From positions 1-18,178 of the forward strand of contig PBLV01000023.1 in assembly GCA_002721895.1 (NCBI GenBank): a stretch of 18,178 bases of DNA, given 5' to 3'. The DNA is from Verrucomicrobiales bacterium. GTDB lineage: Bacteria; Verrucomicrobiota; Verrucomicrobiae; Limisphaerales; UBA1100. The number at the start of each line of letters is the position of its first letter. Positions within the stretch are counted from its first letter, which is position 1. Made by a program: the position numbers and the translations under genes. The notes under the pieces are model-generated. The model saw nothing but the letters and a program-made list of their open reading frames with translations. It had not been told where the DNA came from and did not search any database. Positions 7,907 to 15,351 of the stretch are shown here, piece after piece.

Positions 7907-8692
7907 ATGGACCTGCAGCTCAAGGACAGGGTGGTCATCGTCACCGGCGGTTCAAAAGGCATTGGCGCTGCCGCCGTGCGTGCCTTTGCCGCAGAAGGCG
8001 CCCGCGTCGCCATCGCCGGCCGCAGCCCCACCGAGGGACAGGCATTGGCCAAAGAATCCGGCGGCATCTTCATTGAGGCCCAACTCGCCGAGGAATCCGC
8101 CTGCCGCCGAGTCATTGAGGAAACCCTCGCCGCCTTCAACCGCATTGATGTCTTGGTCAATAACGCCGGGTTCAATGACGGCAAGAACCTCGATACGTGC
8201 CCGGAGGAGTTCATGACCTCCGTAAATCTGAACCTGTCTCACGTCTACACCCTCACCCATCTCTGCCGCGAGGAACTTATCCGCAACAAAGGCGCCATTA
8301 TCAACGTCAGCTCCAAGGTCGCCGCCACCGGTCAGGGCCAAACTTCCGGCTATGCCGCCGCCAAGGGCGCCATGAACGCTCTCACCCGTGAATGGGCCAT
8401 CGCCTTTGCCTCGCACAACGTCCGCGTGAACTGCGTGATTCCCGCCGAGTGCATTACGCCCCAGTATCAAAACTGGTTTGACACCCTTAAAGACCCCGCC
8501 GGCACCCGCGCCGCCATTGAGGCGCTTGTCCCGCTCAATAATCGCATGACCACTCCCGAGGAACTCGCAGACACCATTGTTTTCCTCGCCTCCCCGCGCA
8601 GCAGCCATACTACCGGCCAATTAATCTATGTGGACGGCGGCTACACTCACCTCGACCGCGCCGCCAGCGCCGATCACTCCAAGTGGGGCTAG
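7907..8692 (+). CDS. SDR family NAD(P)-dependent oxidoreductase
   Basis: This 261-residue classical short-chain dehydrogenase has the cofactor motif TGGSKGIG at residues 13-20, NNAG at 85-88, and the tetrad Asn109, Ser136, Tyr149, Lys153 in the YAAAK context. It also has NVRVNCVIPAECITP and the C-terminal TTGQLIYVDGGYTHLDR. Arg39 after the second beta strand would favour NADP(H) over NAD(H); this is inference. The opening MDLQLKDRVVIVTGG resembles sugar (L-fucose-type) dehydrogenases, but the substrate cannot be fixed from sequence. The ATG at 7907 was chosen because upstream in-frame sequence is antisense to SRAP and lacks SDR similarity. Its 3' end overlaps the methyltransferase start by 10 bp, so the two are probably co-translated. 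Confidence 0.93.
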   Translation: MDLQLKDRVVIVTGGSKGIGAAAVRAFAAEGARVAIAGRSPTEGQALAKESGGIFIEAQLAEESACRRVIEETLAAFNRIDVLVNNAGFNDGKNLDTCPEEFMTSVNLNLSHVYTLTHLCREELIRNKGAIINVSSKVAATGQGQTSGYAAAKGAMNALTREWAIAFASHNVRVNCVIPAECITPQYQNWFDTLKDPAGTRAAIEALVPLNNRMTTPEELADTIVFLASPRSSHTTGQLIYVDGGYTHLDRAASADHSKWG

Positions 8693-9333
8693 ACGGACCC
8701 AGCCCGCCCTGCCCACTGTGCACGGCCGAAAGCGCCTTCTTCCATCGCGACTCACATCGGCCCTATCACCAGTGCACTCGGTGCCGGCTCATTCACGTTC
8801 CCTCATCCCATCACCCGTCTGCACAAGAGGAAAAGGCTCAGTACGATCTGCACGAAAACACCCCGCAAGACACCGGCTACCGTCAATTCCTCAGCCGACT
8901 CGCCACCCCACTTCTCCAAAAACTTCCTCCGCATAGCCAAGGCCTCGACTACGGCTGCGGCCCCGGCCCCACACTCTCCGTCATGTTGGAAGAAGCCGGC
9001 CATGTGATGGCTCTGCACGATCCCATTTACCACCCCAACACCACAGCCCTGAGTCAATCATACGACTTTATTACCGCCACCGAAGTCTTCGAACACCTTC
9101 AATATCCCGCCCGGGATCTGGAAATCATATACCGCGCCCTCAAGCCCAATGGCTGGCTCGGCATCATGACCAAACGCGCCCAAGACCCTGCCGCCTTCGC
9201 CCAATGGCACTACATCCAGGACCCCACCCACGTTTGTTTTTGGACCGACCAGACATTCCACTGGCTGGCCAATCAATGGCAAACAAAAGCACAATTTCCC
9301 GCCGCCGACGTGGTGTTAATCCAGAAGAAATGA
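8683..9333 (+). CDS. Class I SAM-dependent methyltransferase with N-terminal zinc ribbon
   Basis: The 216-residue protein starts at GTG 8683, inside the end of the SDR gene. Cys10, Cys13, Cys31 and Cys34 (CPLC...CTRC) form a likely zinc knuckle. SAM-binding motif I is LDYGCGPGP at 88-96, followed by an acidic-type strand (VMALHDPIY) and the TEVFEHL motif before LKPNGWLGIM. It ends with a normal family C-terminus (FWTDQTFHWL...DVVLIQKK), so it does not look truncated. The acceptor molecule is unknown. The TGA stop (9331-9333) is the first triplet of the 27-bp repeat shared with the tRNA-Asn gene. This suggests that the gene once converged directly on tRNA-Asn, its stop lying just past the tRNA 3' end. 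Confidence 0.88.
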   Translation: MGLDGPSPPCPLCTAESAFFHRDSHRPYHQCTRCRLIHVPSSHHPSAQEEKAQYDLHENTPQDTGYRQFLSRLATPLLQKLPPHSQGLDYGCGPGPTLSVMLEEAGHVMALHDPIYHPNTTALSQSYDFITATEVFEHLQYPARDLEIIYRALKPNGWLGIMTKRAQDPAAFAQWHYIQDPTHVCFWTDQTFHWLANQWQTKAQFPAADVVLIQKK

Positions 9334-9357
9334 AACTGGCTCCAGAGGTAGGACTCG
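9331..9357. repeat. Left copy of 27-bp direct repeat (att-like, tRNA-Asn 3' end)
   Basis: The 27 bases beginning TGAAACTGGCTCCAGAGG are identical to 12123-12149. Of these, 9337-9357 correspond to the last 21 bases of tRNA-Asn including CCA, and six are flanking sequence. No intact tRNA follows here; the match stops abruptly at 9358. The arrangement is that of an attachment site left by integration at a tRNA 3' end. Confidence 0.85.
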
Positions 9358-9482
9358 GCGATAATTGCTGCCAATCTGGGGTTAAGATAACCCGTGATTT
9401 TCGACTAATCAAGGGAGCTTAACGTCTAACCTCTTACTGCCGCACTCTACTCTTTGCTGGCTATTCTGCTGACAGTTGTTTG

Positions 9483-9611
9483 CTGATGCAAGCCGATGGA
9501 TGGCTCGTCGAGGATATAAATGACCCCAACCAATCCCGCGCCAATTTGGGTAGCCAATCGAATTCGCTGGGCTTCGCCGCCACTGAGTGTGCCGCTTTCT
9601 CGGTTGAGCGA
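9483..9611 (-). pseudogene. uvrA: uvrA fragment (first ABC signature / Walker B segment only)
   Basis: On the minus strand 43 codons read as a near-perfect UvrA segment: the ABC signature [19 protein letters not shown] and then the Walker B and D-loop [14 protein letters not shown]. UvrA is the damage-recognition ATPase of nucleotide excision repair and is normally more than 900 residues. Here similarity begins at SLNRESGT and ends at LHQ. The frame continues for 11 unrelated codons to a TAG at 9447-9449, and no recognisable UvrA lies upstream. It is therefore a relic and cannot encode a working protein. The plus-strand open frame at 9480-9716 is its antisense shadow. Such strong conservation in a dead fragment implies a recent origin from a full uvrA elsewhere. 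Confidence 0.85.
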
Positions 9612-9712
9612 GAATTGCGACGCGCAGTAGGCGTGTTGAAAAAGGACGTGGCCAAATACAAGGCGCGCAAACAGCCGGATTTGCTGAAGGCTAGCGGGCG
9701 CGAAAAGAAAGA

Positions 9713-10195
9713 CTAGCGCACCAGCTTCAATTGCACCGGCTGCTTTGCTTTCGGAATGAGAAGCGCGGAATAAACTCCGATGTGCACTGGCCGCGCGGCG
9801 GGGTGTTCTCGCGGAAAGGTCACCGTCACCGTCGTTCCCTTGGCGTTACTGTTCACCGCCTGGAACACCGGTTTGGTCATTGATGGACGGATCGAAACGA
9901 GGAGGGTGCTTTTTGTGAAATCAATCTTCGGTGCCTTGCGAAGCGGGTCGTTGTTTTCCGGTGCGGGTCGCGTACGGGAAATTTGCTTGGCGGGAATCCT
10001 AGCGAGCAAGTCCTTGTAGGCCCTCTGATTATTCACCACAAGCAATGGCGACTCAACTTTTGGCTGCGGCTGGAACGGGTTGCGTTTGATCGTAATAATG
10101 CCACTCCAAGTGGGAGCAAGGGCCGGAGCCTTGTCGCGCGCAACGGCCGGAAAGAGAAGCGCACTGGCCAGCAACGTGATGGCGAATTTTGTCAT
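9713..10195 (-). CDS. Small secreted protein, unknown function
   Basis: An ATG at 10195 gives 160 residues beginning with a signal peptide ([19 protein letters not shown]). A longer frame to 10333 overlaps the ggt gene and hides the signal, so it was not used. The mature chain has an [15 protein letters not shown] strand and ends [24 protein letters not shown]. This is faintly like the C-terminal domain of PrcB-type proteins, in which a hydrophobic 'F-x-K-x-x-(L/V)-(L/V)' strand opens the domain; I regard this as a suggestion only. There is no lipobox or transmembrane helix beyond the signal. It lies 65 bp downstream of ggt on the same strand and is probably in its transcript. Confidence 0.65.
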   Translation of the reverse strand: MTKFAITLLASALLFPAVARDKAPALAPTWSGIITIKRNPFQPQPKVESPLLVVNNQRAYKDLLARIPAKQISRTRPAPENNDPLRKAPKIDFTKSTLLVSIRPSMTKPVFQAVNSNAKGTTVTVTFPREHPAARPVHIGVYSALLIPKAKQPVQLKLVR

Positions 10196-10260
10196 GCCAA
10201 AAACTAATCTTCGATTGTCGGCTCCGCAATGGGTTTGTGGCGTGGCACCTGTCATGCAAA

Positions 10261-11946
10261 CTAATACCCAGCGGCTTGTCCGTCCTTCCGCGATTCTGAC
10301 GCGCCAAAGTAGACTTTGTTTTTGGCGTCCCATAGGATCGCCTGATAGCCGCCGTGACCGGCACCGCTGACCTGAATTTGATGCCCCATTTTTTTGAGGC
10401 TTTCGATCGTCTTAGCGGGAAAGCCAGTTTCCAGGAGAACGGTGCCGCTGCCGGCTGCATTGTCGCCGCGAGGTGAGCTGCTGCCAAAATGGCGGATGCG
10501 AGGGGCGTCGCCAGCTTCCTGCAGATTCATGTCGAAGTCGATGAGGTTCATCAAAATCTGCACGTGACCCTGCGGCTGCATGTCGCCGCCCATCACACCA
10601 AAGCTCAGCCACGGCTTGCCGCGCTTGGTAACGAAAGCGGGGATTATTGTGTGAAAGGGGAGCTTGGCGGGTTCGTAAACATTGAAGTGACCGGGCTCGA
10701 GGGTAAAAAGGGCGCCACGGTTTTGTAGGGCGAATCCGAGCTTGGGCGGGGTGATGCCGCTGCCGAAGCCGTAATAGATGCTCTGAATGAAACTGACCAT
10801 GTTGCCCTCGGCATCGGCGGTGGTGAGGTAAATGGTGTCGCCATGCGTGGGTTCGCCGGCGGTGACTTTGGTGGCGGCGCGTTTAGGATCGATAAGCTGG
10901 CGGCGTTGGTCGGCGTATTTTTTGGAGATGAGCTGCTTGATGGGCAGCTTGTTGAAGGCGGGGTCGCTGTAAAATTTCGCGCGATCCTCAAACACAAGTT
11001 TCTTTGCCTCCACAAACGCATGCACATGACCGGCGCTGCCGAACCCCATTTTTTTGAGGTCGTACGCCTCGAGGAGATTGAGCATTTGCAGTGCTGCAAT
11101 GCCCTGGCCGTTTGGCGGCAGTTCCCAAACGGTGTGTCCGCGGTACGTGGTGGAAACGGGCGCGATCCATTTGGATCGATGCTCAGCGAGATCCTTGGCG
11201 GTCATGAAGCCGCCGTGCTCTTTCACAAACCGCGCCATCTCTTTGGCCACAGCGCCCTTATAAAACGTATCACGCCCGTGTGTGGCGAGCTTGCGATAGG
11301 TGGCGGCGAGCGCGGGGTTTTTGAAAACCATTCCCTTGTGGGGCACCTTGCCACCCGGAGTATAAATTTCGGGCCAGCCGGGGTATTGCCGGTAGTGCCC
11401 GACCGAACCGGCCATGCCGGCGGCGATGATCTCGGTGAGCGGAAATCCCTTTTCGCCGTAATCGATGGCGGGTTGCAAAATTTGTTTCATCGGCAGCTTG
11501 CCGAATTTTTTGTGGAGTTCGAACCAGCCATCCACGCAGCCAGGCACGGAAAGGGACAACGGGCCGTGCGTGGGGATTTGCTTGAGCTTTTGTTTTTTAA
11601 AATGCTCGAGGGTGAGCGAGCGCGGCGACCTGCCACTGGCGTTGAGACCGTGGAGTTTTTTGGATTTGGCATCCCACAGGATAATGAAAAGGTCACCTCC
11701 AATGCCGCAACTGGCGGGCTCGGTGAGTCCCTGCATGGCGTTGGCGGCGATGGCGGCGTCGATGGCGTTGCCGCCGGCCTTGAGAATGTCCAGTGCCACT
11801 TGCGTGGCGAGCGGCTGGCTGGTGGCGGCGATGCCGTGTTGGGCGACAATCTCCGAGCGCGTGGCGAAGGATTTGCCAACGGGCCGATCAGCGGGGATGG
11901 CTTCAATGGCGGACATGAGGAGGCAAAGTGTGATGATGCGTTTCAT
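10261..11946 (-). CDS. ggt: Gamma-glutamyltransferase
   Basis: This 561-residue precursor hydrolyses or transfers the gamma-glutamyl group of glutathione and related peptides. The ATG at 11946 starts a short signal peptide (MKRIITLCLLMSAIEA), so export is likely. A start at 12006 would add 20 residues ahead of it. The large-subunit region has TSQPLATQVALDILKAGGNAIDAAIAAN, split here as TSQPLATQVALDILK and GGNAIDAAIAAN. The autoprocessing site is GDTIYLTTADAEGN with catalytic Thr371, giving a small subunit of 191 residues that carries SFGVMGGDMQPQGHVQ and the late GSGTVLLE and GHGGYQAI blocks. The GDT-type site places it with the ywrD/GGT-like branch rather than the E. coli enzyme, whose site is TTH. 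It is complete despite lying inside the repeat-bounded segment. Confidence 0.94.
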   Translation of the reverse strand: MKRIITLCLLMSAIEAIPADRPVGKSFATRSEIVAQHGIAATSQPLATQVALDILKAGGNAIDAAIAANAMQGLTEPASCGIGGDLFIILWDAKSKKLHGLNASGRSPRSLTLEHFKKQKLKQIPTHGPLSLSVPGCVDGWFELHKKFGKLPMKQILQPAIDYGEKGFPLTEIIAAGMAGSVGHYRQYPGWPEIYTPGGKVPHKGMVFKNPALAATYRKLATHGRDTFYKGAVAKEMARFVKEHGGFMTAKDLAEHRSKWIAPVSTTYRGHTVWELPPNGQGIAALQMLNLLEAYDLKKMGFGSAGHVHAFVEAKKLVFEDRAKFYSDPAFNKLPIKQLISKKYADQRRQLIDPKRAATKVTAGEPTHGDTIYLTTADAEGNMVSFIQSIYYGFGSGITPPKLGFALQNRGALFTLEPGHFNVYEPAKLPFHTIIPAFVTKRGKPWLSFGVMGGDMQPQGHVQILMNLIDFDMNLQEAGDAPRIRHFGSSSPRGDNAAGSGTVLLETGFPAKTIESLKKMGHQIQVSGAGHGGYQAILWDAKNKVYFGASESRKDGQAAGY

Positions 11947-12122
11947 AAGCGCTGTCCATTCCCTAGTTATTTGAGCCGATTCTAGGGAAGTTCTCCATAT
12001 ACTCAAACCTCATCTGCACACGCTAACTCCTCCTAGCATTGGAGATTTCATTGAAGGTCAGCGGTTTTAAGCGCAGTTCCGACCCAAGGAGAAATCAAAC
12101 GTCCCAGAAATACAGGGGTGAT

Positions 12123-12149
12123 TGAAACTGGCTCCAGAGGTAGGACTCG
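12123..12149. repeat. Right copy of 27-bp direct repeat (overlaps tRNA-Asn)
   Basis: Identical to 9331-9357. This copy is continuous with the full tRNA-Asn gene, so it would be the tRNA-proximal attachment site. Confidence 0.85.
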
Positions 12150-12203
12150 AACCTACAACCCTGCGGTTAACAGCCGCATGCTCTACCATTGAGCTACTCT
12201 GGA
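12129..12203 (-). tRNA. tRNA-Asn (anticodon GTT)
   Basis: The minus strand folds as a canonical cloverleaf: acceptor TCCAGAG/CTCTGGA, D stem GCTC/GAGC, anticodon stem TGCGG/CCGCA around loop CTGTTAA (anticodon GTT), and T arm GTAGG-TTCGAGT-CCTAC. The discriminator is G, and CCA is encoded (12129-12131). The mature length including CCA is 75 nt. Its 3' end is duplicated at 9337-9357. Confidence 0.97.
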
Positions 12204-12255
12204 TTCAGAGAAAGGCGGGAGGGTAGCGATGGAGCGGGTTGGCGTCAATGTGTTT

Positions 12256-13113
12256 TCAGCCACGCTGACATGCCGGACAGTAGTAGGTGCTGCGGGCGGC
12301 CTGCACAATACGACGGATGGGGGTACCGCAGTCCAAACAGGGTTCTCCGACCCGGTTGTAGACGCGCAATCGTTCCTCAAAACCGGCGGGAGCCCCCTTG
12401 GCGCGTCCATAATAAAACAGCCCGTCGCGCTGGCCATCACCTGCGAAATCAAGGGGCACCGTGCTGCCAGCGGCAATAGCTTCCGCCAAGATTTCCCGAA
12501 GGGCGCGAACGAGGCTTTCGCATTGTGCGCGGGTGAGGCGACCGGCCGCCTTGCACGGAGAAAGGTGTGCGCGATGAAGGGCTTCGCTGGCATAGATGTT
12601 TCCCACACCGGACACCACAGATTGATCAAGCAGTTTGAGCTTGATCGCCTGGCGACTCCGGCGCAAGCCAGAATGAAGCTGTTCCCCGTCAAAGGAGTTG
12701 CCCAAGGGTTCGGGGCCCAAAGTAGCCAGCGGTGTCGGATCGAGGGTCAGTCGGCCGAAGTAACGGGTGTCCTCAAAAATAAAATGTTCCCGGCCCAGTT
12801 CTAGGACAACAGCGACATGCTTGGGATGCGGTCGTCGTGCTGGCTGGAGATACATGCGCCCCGTCATCCCAAGGTGTCCCAGCAGGGTAAAAGGCCGGGC
12901 ATTGCGCCCGGGCGGTTTCACCTCGAACAACAGATATTTGGCCCGCCGCATGACGGAAAGGAACTTGGCGCCAACAAGCCGCTCACGAAATTGACGCACG
13001 GAGGTGGGGCGGATGCTTTTGGTGCGGTTAACTCGCACCCCGCGGACAGTCCGCCCAGGCAACAAGGGGGCCAAGTGTCGGACAAGAATCTCGACCTCGG
13101 GAAGCTCAGGCAC
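12256..13113 (-). CDS. mutM: Formamidopyrimidine-DNA glycosylase (Fpg)
   Basis: This 285-residue bifunctional glycosylase/AP lyase excises 8-oxoguanine and formamidopyrimidines. The start is GTG at 13113, giving the mature N-terminus PELPEVE with catalytic Pro2 and Glu3; the conserved Lys is K59 in RRAKYLLFE. Other family blocks are LGHLGMTGRM, FEDTRYFGRL, VSGVGNIYASEAL (helix-two-turn-helix) and GSTVPLDF. A zinc finger closes the protein at C259, C262, C279 and C282. The start lies 2 bp after the yraN stop, so the two genes are translated from one message. With SRAP and mutL it makes three intact DNA-repair genes in the window. Confidence 0.97.
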   Translation of the reverse strand: MPELPEVEILVRHLAPLLPGRTVRGVRVNRTKSIRPTSVRQFRERLVGAKFLSVMRRAKYLLFEVKPPGRNARPFTLLGHLGMTGRMYLQPARRPHPKHVAVVLELGREHFIFEDTRYFGRLTLDPTPLATLGPEPLGNSFDGEQLHSGLRRSRQAIKLKLLDQSVVSGVGNIYASEALHRAHLSPCKAAGRLTRAQCESLVRALREILAEAIAAGSTVPLDFAGDGQRDGLFYYGRAKGAPAGFEERLRVYNRVGEPCLDCGTPIRRIVQAARSTYYCPACQRG

Positions 13114-13115
13114 AC

Positions 13116-13541
13116 CTAATGGTGCCGGTAGGGACGGGCCAAGGCAAACGCGTTCGGCAAGTGGCGGATTTCACGCGGGCGCCCATCACCCCACAGCACT
13201 TCCACGATGTCGAAGCGGAATTTAACTTGGCGATCCTTCAGTAATCGCACGTACTCCATCGCAACCTTGGAAAGCCGGCGTTTCTTGGCGGCATCCACCG
13301 CCGCAGCAGGCCTCGACCACTCTTCCGAGGAGCGGGTTTTCACCTCGACAAACACCAGGCAACCCTCGTCGCGAAAGATGAGGTCAATCTCGCCGCGCCT
13401 TGTCTTGAAGTTGCCCGTCAGGAATTTTAATCCCGCCCGCCGGAGATGCCGTTTGGCCGCGCGTTCACCAAGGCGACCCCGCCGCAAATGCTCGGCTTCT
13501 GGTCGCCCAAACCTCGCGCGCAGCCAACCATCCCAATCCAT
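13116..13541 (-). CDS. yraN: YraN/UPF0102 family endonuclease-fold protein
   Basis: The 141-residue protein matches the UPF0102 pattern: GRLGERAAKRHLRRAGLKFL, then the nuclease-like core RRGEIDLIFRDEG and LVFVEVKTRSS, followed by AVDAAKKRRLSKVAMEYV. The E-ID-EVK arrangement is that of PD-(D/E)XK-type folds related to Holliday junction resolvases, though activity in this family is poorly established. It precedes mutM by 2 bp on the same strand, which fits a DNA-maintenance role. The ATG at 13541 starts a 20-residue stretch ahead of the conserved block. LysR lies 62 bp upstream. Confidence 0.92.
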   Translation of the reverse strand: MDWDGWLRARFGRPEAEHLRRGRLGERAAKRHLRRAGLKFLTGNFKTRRGEIDLIFRDEGCLVFVEVKTRSSEEWSRPAAAVDAAKKRRLSKVAMEYVRLLKDRQVKFRFDIVEVLWGDGRPREIRHLPNAFALARPYRHH

Positions 13542-13603
13542 CGAGGAAATTTAAAATCCCGCGCGGGATGCGCAAGGGCAATGTGCCAAACCTGTCTGGC
13601 CGC

Positions 13604-14557
13604 CTAGACATGCGACCGCAGGCCATTGCGGGCCGCAAACTGGCCCGCGCCCGCCCGGCATAGCTGCACAAAGGTTTCTTCCGCCCAGCCAAACGGTCGG
13701 CTCTTCCAGTGGACCACCCCCCACTTGCGCTTGAGCTTGCGCCGCCCCAAGGGCAAAGCCACGAGTTCCTTGCGTCGCAACTCGTCCCGTGCAACCCAAG
13801 GCGCAAGAATGGTGATGCCCAAGCCGAGCTTTACCAACTCCTTGATGGCGGACATGCTGCCCATGTCAATGACGGACTTGATGACGACATTGTCGGCACG
13901 GAAATACTCCTCGATCTGCTCGAAGGTGCGACTGTTTTTTAAATAGAGGATGTACTGTTGGCGCGGAATATCCGTGCGCAGGGCTCTACCAGCCTCGGCC
14001 CACGGATGCTTGGGCTCGGCCAGAAACATGAGTTCATCCGTGAACAGCGGCTGGAACTCAAATTCCGGCTCGTTGCGCGGTTCCAGTGTCACCCCAAGGT
14101 CGATTTGGTTCGCACGAAGCGCAGCTGTGATCTCGGCCGTATCACCAGGCTCAATGCTCAGGAGGCACTTGGGGAATTTCTTTTTAAACTCCCGCAGCAC
14201 CGGCGGCAGGATGAATTGACAGGCTGCGGTACTCGCTCCGATGCGTAAGCGACCCTGCCCCCATGCACTCATGCGTTCAATGGATTCACGGGCGGCACTC
14301 ATGCGTGAAAATATTTTTTCCACATGCTGCAGGAAAGCCTCGCCAGCCTGCGTCAGCAGCACCTTTTTCCCCACCCTGTCCAAAAGGCGACAACCCACGT
14401 CCTCCTCTAGTGACTTCATGGAATGGCTTACAGCGGACTGCGTGAGGTGCAATTCCTTGGCCGCAGCCGTGAAGCTGCCCTTGCGGGCCAGCATCAGGAA
14501 CGCCCGCAATTGGCGGCTGTCCAGCGGGTTGTTAGTATATGAATTTGTTTCATTCAT
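13604..14557 (-). CDS. LysR family transcriptional regulator
   Basis: An ATG at 14557 gives 317 residues; an upstream frame to 14644 runs through the divergent intergenic region and adds nothing LysR-like. Residues about 15-75 are the winged helix-turn-helix (LRAFLMLARKGSFTAAAKEL, then LTQSAVSHSMKSLEEDVGCRLLDR). The rest is the substrate-binding domain with GRLRIGAS, ANQIDLGVTLEP and KELVKLGLGITILAPWVA. It is divergent from the narK fragment and nirD, so its original role was probably control of nitrate/nitrite assimilation. In that setting it resembles CysB/NtcB-like activators, but the effector is not deducible. The normal length and lack of stops indicate that it is still intact while part of its presumed target operon is gone. 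Confidence 0.92.
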   Translation of the reverse strand: MNETNSYTNNPLDSRQLRAFLMLARKGSFTAAAKELHLTQSAVSHSMKSLEEDVGCRLLDRVGKKVLLTQAGEAFLQHVEKIFSRMSAARESIERMSAWGQGRLRIGASTAACQFILPPVLREFKKKFPKCLLSIEPGDTAEITAALRANQIDLGVTLEPRNEPEFEFQPLFTDELMFLAEPKHPWAEAGRALRTDIPRQQYILYLKNSRTFEQIEEYFRADNVVIKSVIDMGSMSAIKELVKLGLGITILAPWVARDELRRKELVALPLGRRKLKRKWGVVHWKSRPFGWAEETFVQLCRAGAGQFAARNGLRSHV

Positions 14558-14570
14558 TTTTAGAAAACAA

Positions 14571-14607
14571 TGAAAAGCATTTTTCAGGCCAAAACGACAC
14601 GCTTGGC
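14571..14607. promoter_or_regulatory. Two inverted repeats in lysR/narK intergenic region (candidate LysR sites)
   Basis: TGAAAA at 14571-14576 and TTTTCA at 14581-14586 form a perfect inverted repeat with 4-bp spacing. GCCAA at 14588-14592 and TTGGC at 14603-14607 form a second one with 10-bp spacing. They lie side by side in the 93-bp divergent region, where LysR-type regulators usually bind dyads to control themselves and the opposite operon. Confidence 0.4.
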
Positions 14608-14650
14608 ATGAAACCGGCTCGGGCGCGTGCCCGCCGAAGACCAAACAACC

Positions 14651-14920
14651 ATGGGAGACACTGGATTTAACCTACTGAACCTGCGCAGCCCAAAGATTCG
14701 CACCCTGCATTTCACGTGGTTCGCCTTTTTCCTAACCTTCGTTGTGTGGTTCAACCACGCGCCGCTTTCCAAGGTGATTACCGAGGCGTTCAAACTCACC
14801 CCGGAGCAATGGAAAGCGCTGCTGGTGTTGAGCGTGGCCCTCACGATTCCCTCGCGCGTAGTGATCGGCATGCTGGTGGATAAATTCGTCCCGCCACCGA
14901 TGCTGAGAAAGCTGAAATGA
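14651..14920 (+). pseudogene. narK: Truncated NarK-type nitrate/nitrite MFS transporter
   Basis: An ATG at 14651 gives only 89 residues. Residues 1-80 (for example [20 protein letters not shown] and [16 protein letters not shown]) match the N-terminus and first two transmembrane helices of NarK/NasA-type major facilitator transporters, which normally have 12 helices and over 400 residues. After LVDKF the sequence switches to [10 protein letters not shown] and stops at 14918-14920, where the family would read DKFGPR. Two helices cannot form a transporter, so this is a remnant of an internal or 3' deletion. The 5' end, the divergent promoter region and the order before nirD are preserved. A GTG at 14627 would extend it by 8 residues. 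Confidence 0.82.
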
Positions 14921-14945
14921 CGAATTCGCGCGAGGAGGCCTTCGG

Positions 14946-15287
14946 ATGAGCACCCGTGCCTTCCACAAAATCTGCGCGCTCGAGGACATCCCGCAAAACA
15001 CCGGCGTTTGCGCCCTCGTCGACGGCCAGCAAATCGCCATCTTCCGCACCGGCCCGAAAGACCTGCACGCTGTCAGCAACCACGATCCCTTCTCCAAAGC
15101 TAATGTGTTGTCCCGCGGCATAGTCGGCACCAAGGGCGACACCCCCAAGGTCGCCTCACCGATTTATAAACAGCAATTCGACCTCACCACTGGCCAATGC
15201 CTCGACGACCCCGAGGTGCGGATACCCACGTTTGCCGTTCGTGAACAGGATGGGGCGGTGTTTGTGTGTTCGCAAGAGGGCCAATAG
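14946..15287 (+). CDS. nirD: Nitrite reductase (NADH) small subunit
   Basis: The 113-residue protein fits NirD throughout: [20 protein letters not shown], then [38 protein letters not shown] and [12 protein letters not shown]. NirD has a Rieske-like fold but lacks the iron-sulfur ligands, and it works only as the partner of the large siroheme/FAD subunit NirB in assimilatory nitrite reduction to ammonium. A strong Shine-Dalgarno, AGGAGG at 14933-14938, sits 7 bp before the ATG. No nirB is present in the 25 bp between the narK fragment and nirD or elsewhere in the window, so NirD is orphaned locally. The frame is intact. Confidence 0.93.
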   Translation: MSTRAFHKICALEDIPQNTGVCALVDGQQIAIFRTGPKDLHAVSNHDPFSKANVLSRGIVGTKGDTPKVASPIYKQQFDLTTGQCLDDPEVRIPTFAVREQDGAVFVCSQEGQ

Positions 15288-15297
15288 GTTCTATACG
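15269..15297 (+). promoter_or_regulatory. Possible asnS promoter
   Basis: TTCGCA at 15269-15274 and TATACG at 15292-15297 are 17 bp apart, overlapping the nirD 3' end and about 55 bp before the asnS ATG. The spacing is ideal but both hexamers are imperfect. Confidence 0.3.
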
Positions 15298-15351
15298 ACA
15301 TATAAGTCATATCCCGTAGACTCAGGGCAAGGCTCGCGGTATCCTCCCCCC

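Larger units (their letters stand above)
9331..12149. mobile_element. Putative tRNA-Asn-bounded insertion without integrase
   Basis: The 2.8-kb segment between the two 27-bp repeats has the geometry of an integrated element: an intact tRNA at one end, a duplicated tRNA 3' end at the other, and the insert lying beyond the tRNA 3' terminus. It carries a uvrA fragment, a small secreted protein gene and a gamma-glutamyltransferase gene, but no recombinase, so it would be a decayed remnant or a passenger mobilised in trans. Ordinary duplication of a tRNA end is the alternative. Confidence 0.4.

Noticed and set aside
7822..8214. N-terminal extension of the SRAP gene
   Set aside because: It would bury catalytic Cys2 and lies antisense to the SDR coding region.
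9480..9716. 78-codon plus-strand open frame
   Set aside because: It is the complement of the uvrA fragment; the minus strand gives the real protein similarity.
10843..11985. 380-codon plus-strand open frame
   Set aside because: It is antisense to ggt, which has complete family motifs on the other strand.
12229..12804. 191-codon plus-strand open frame
   Set aside because: It is antisense to mutM, whose zinc finger and helix-two-turn-helix are read on the minus strand.
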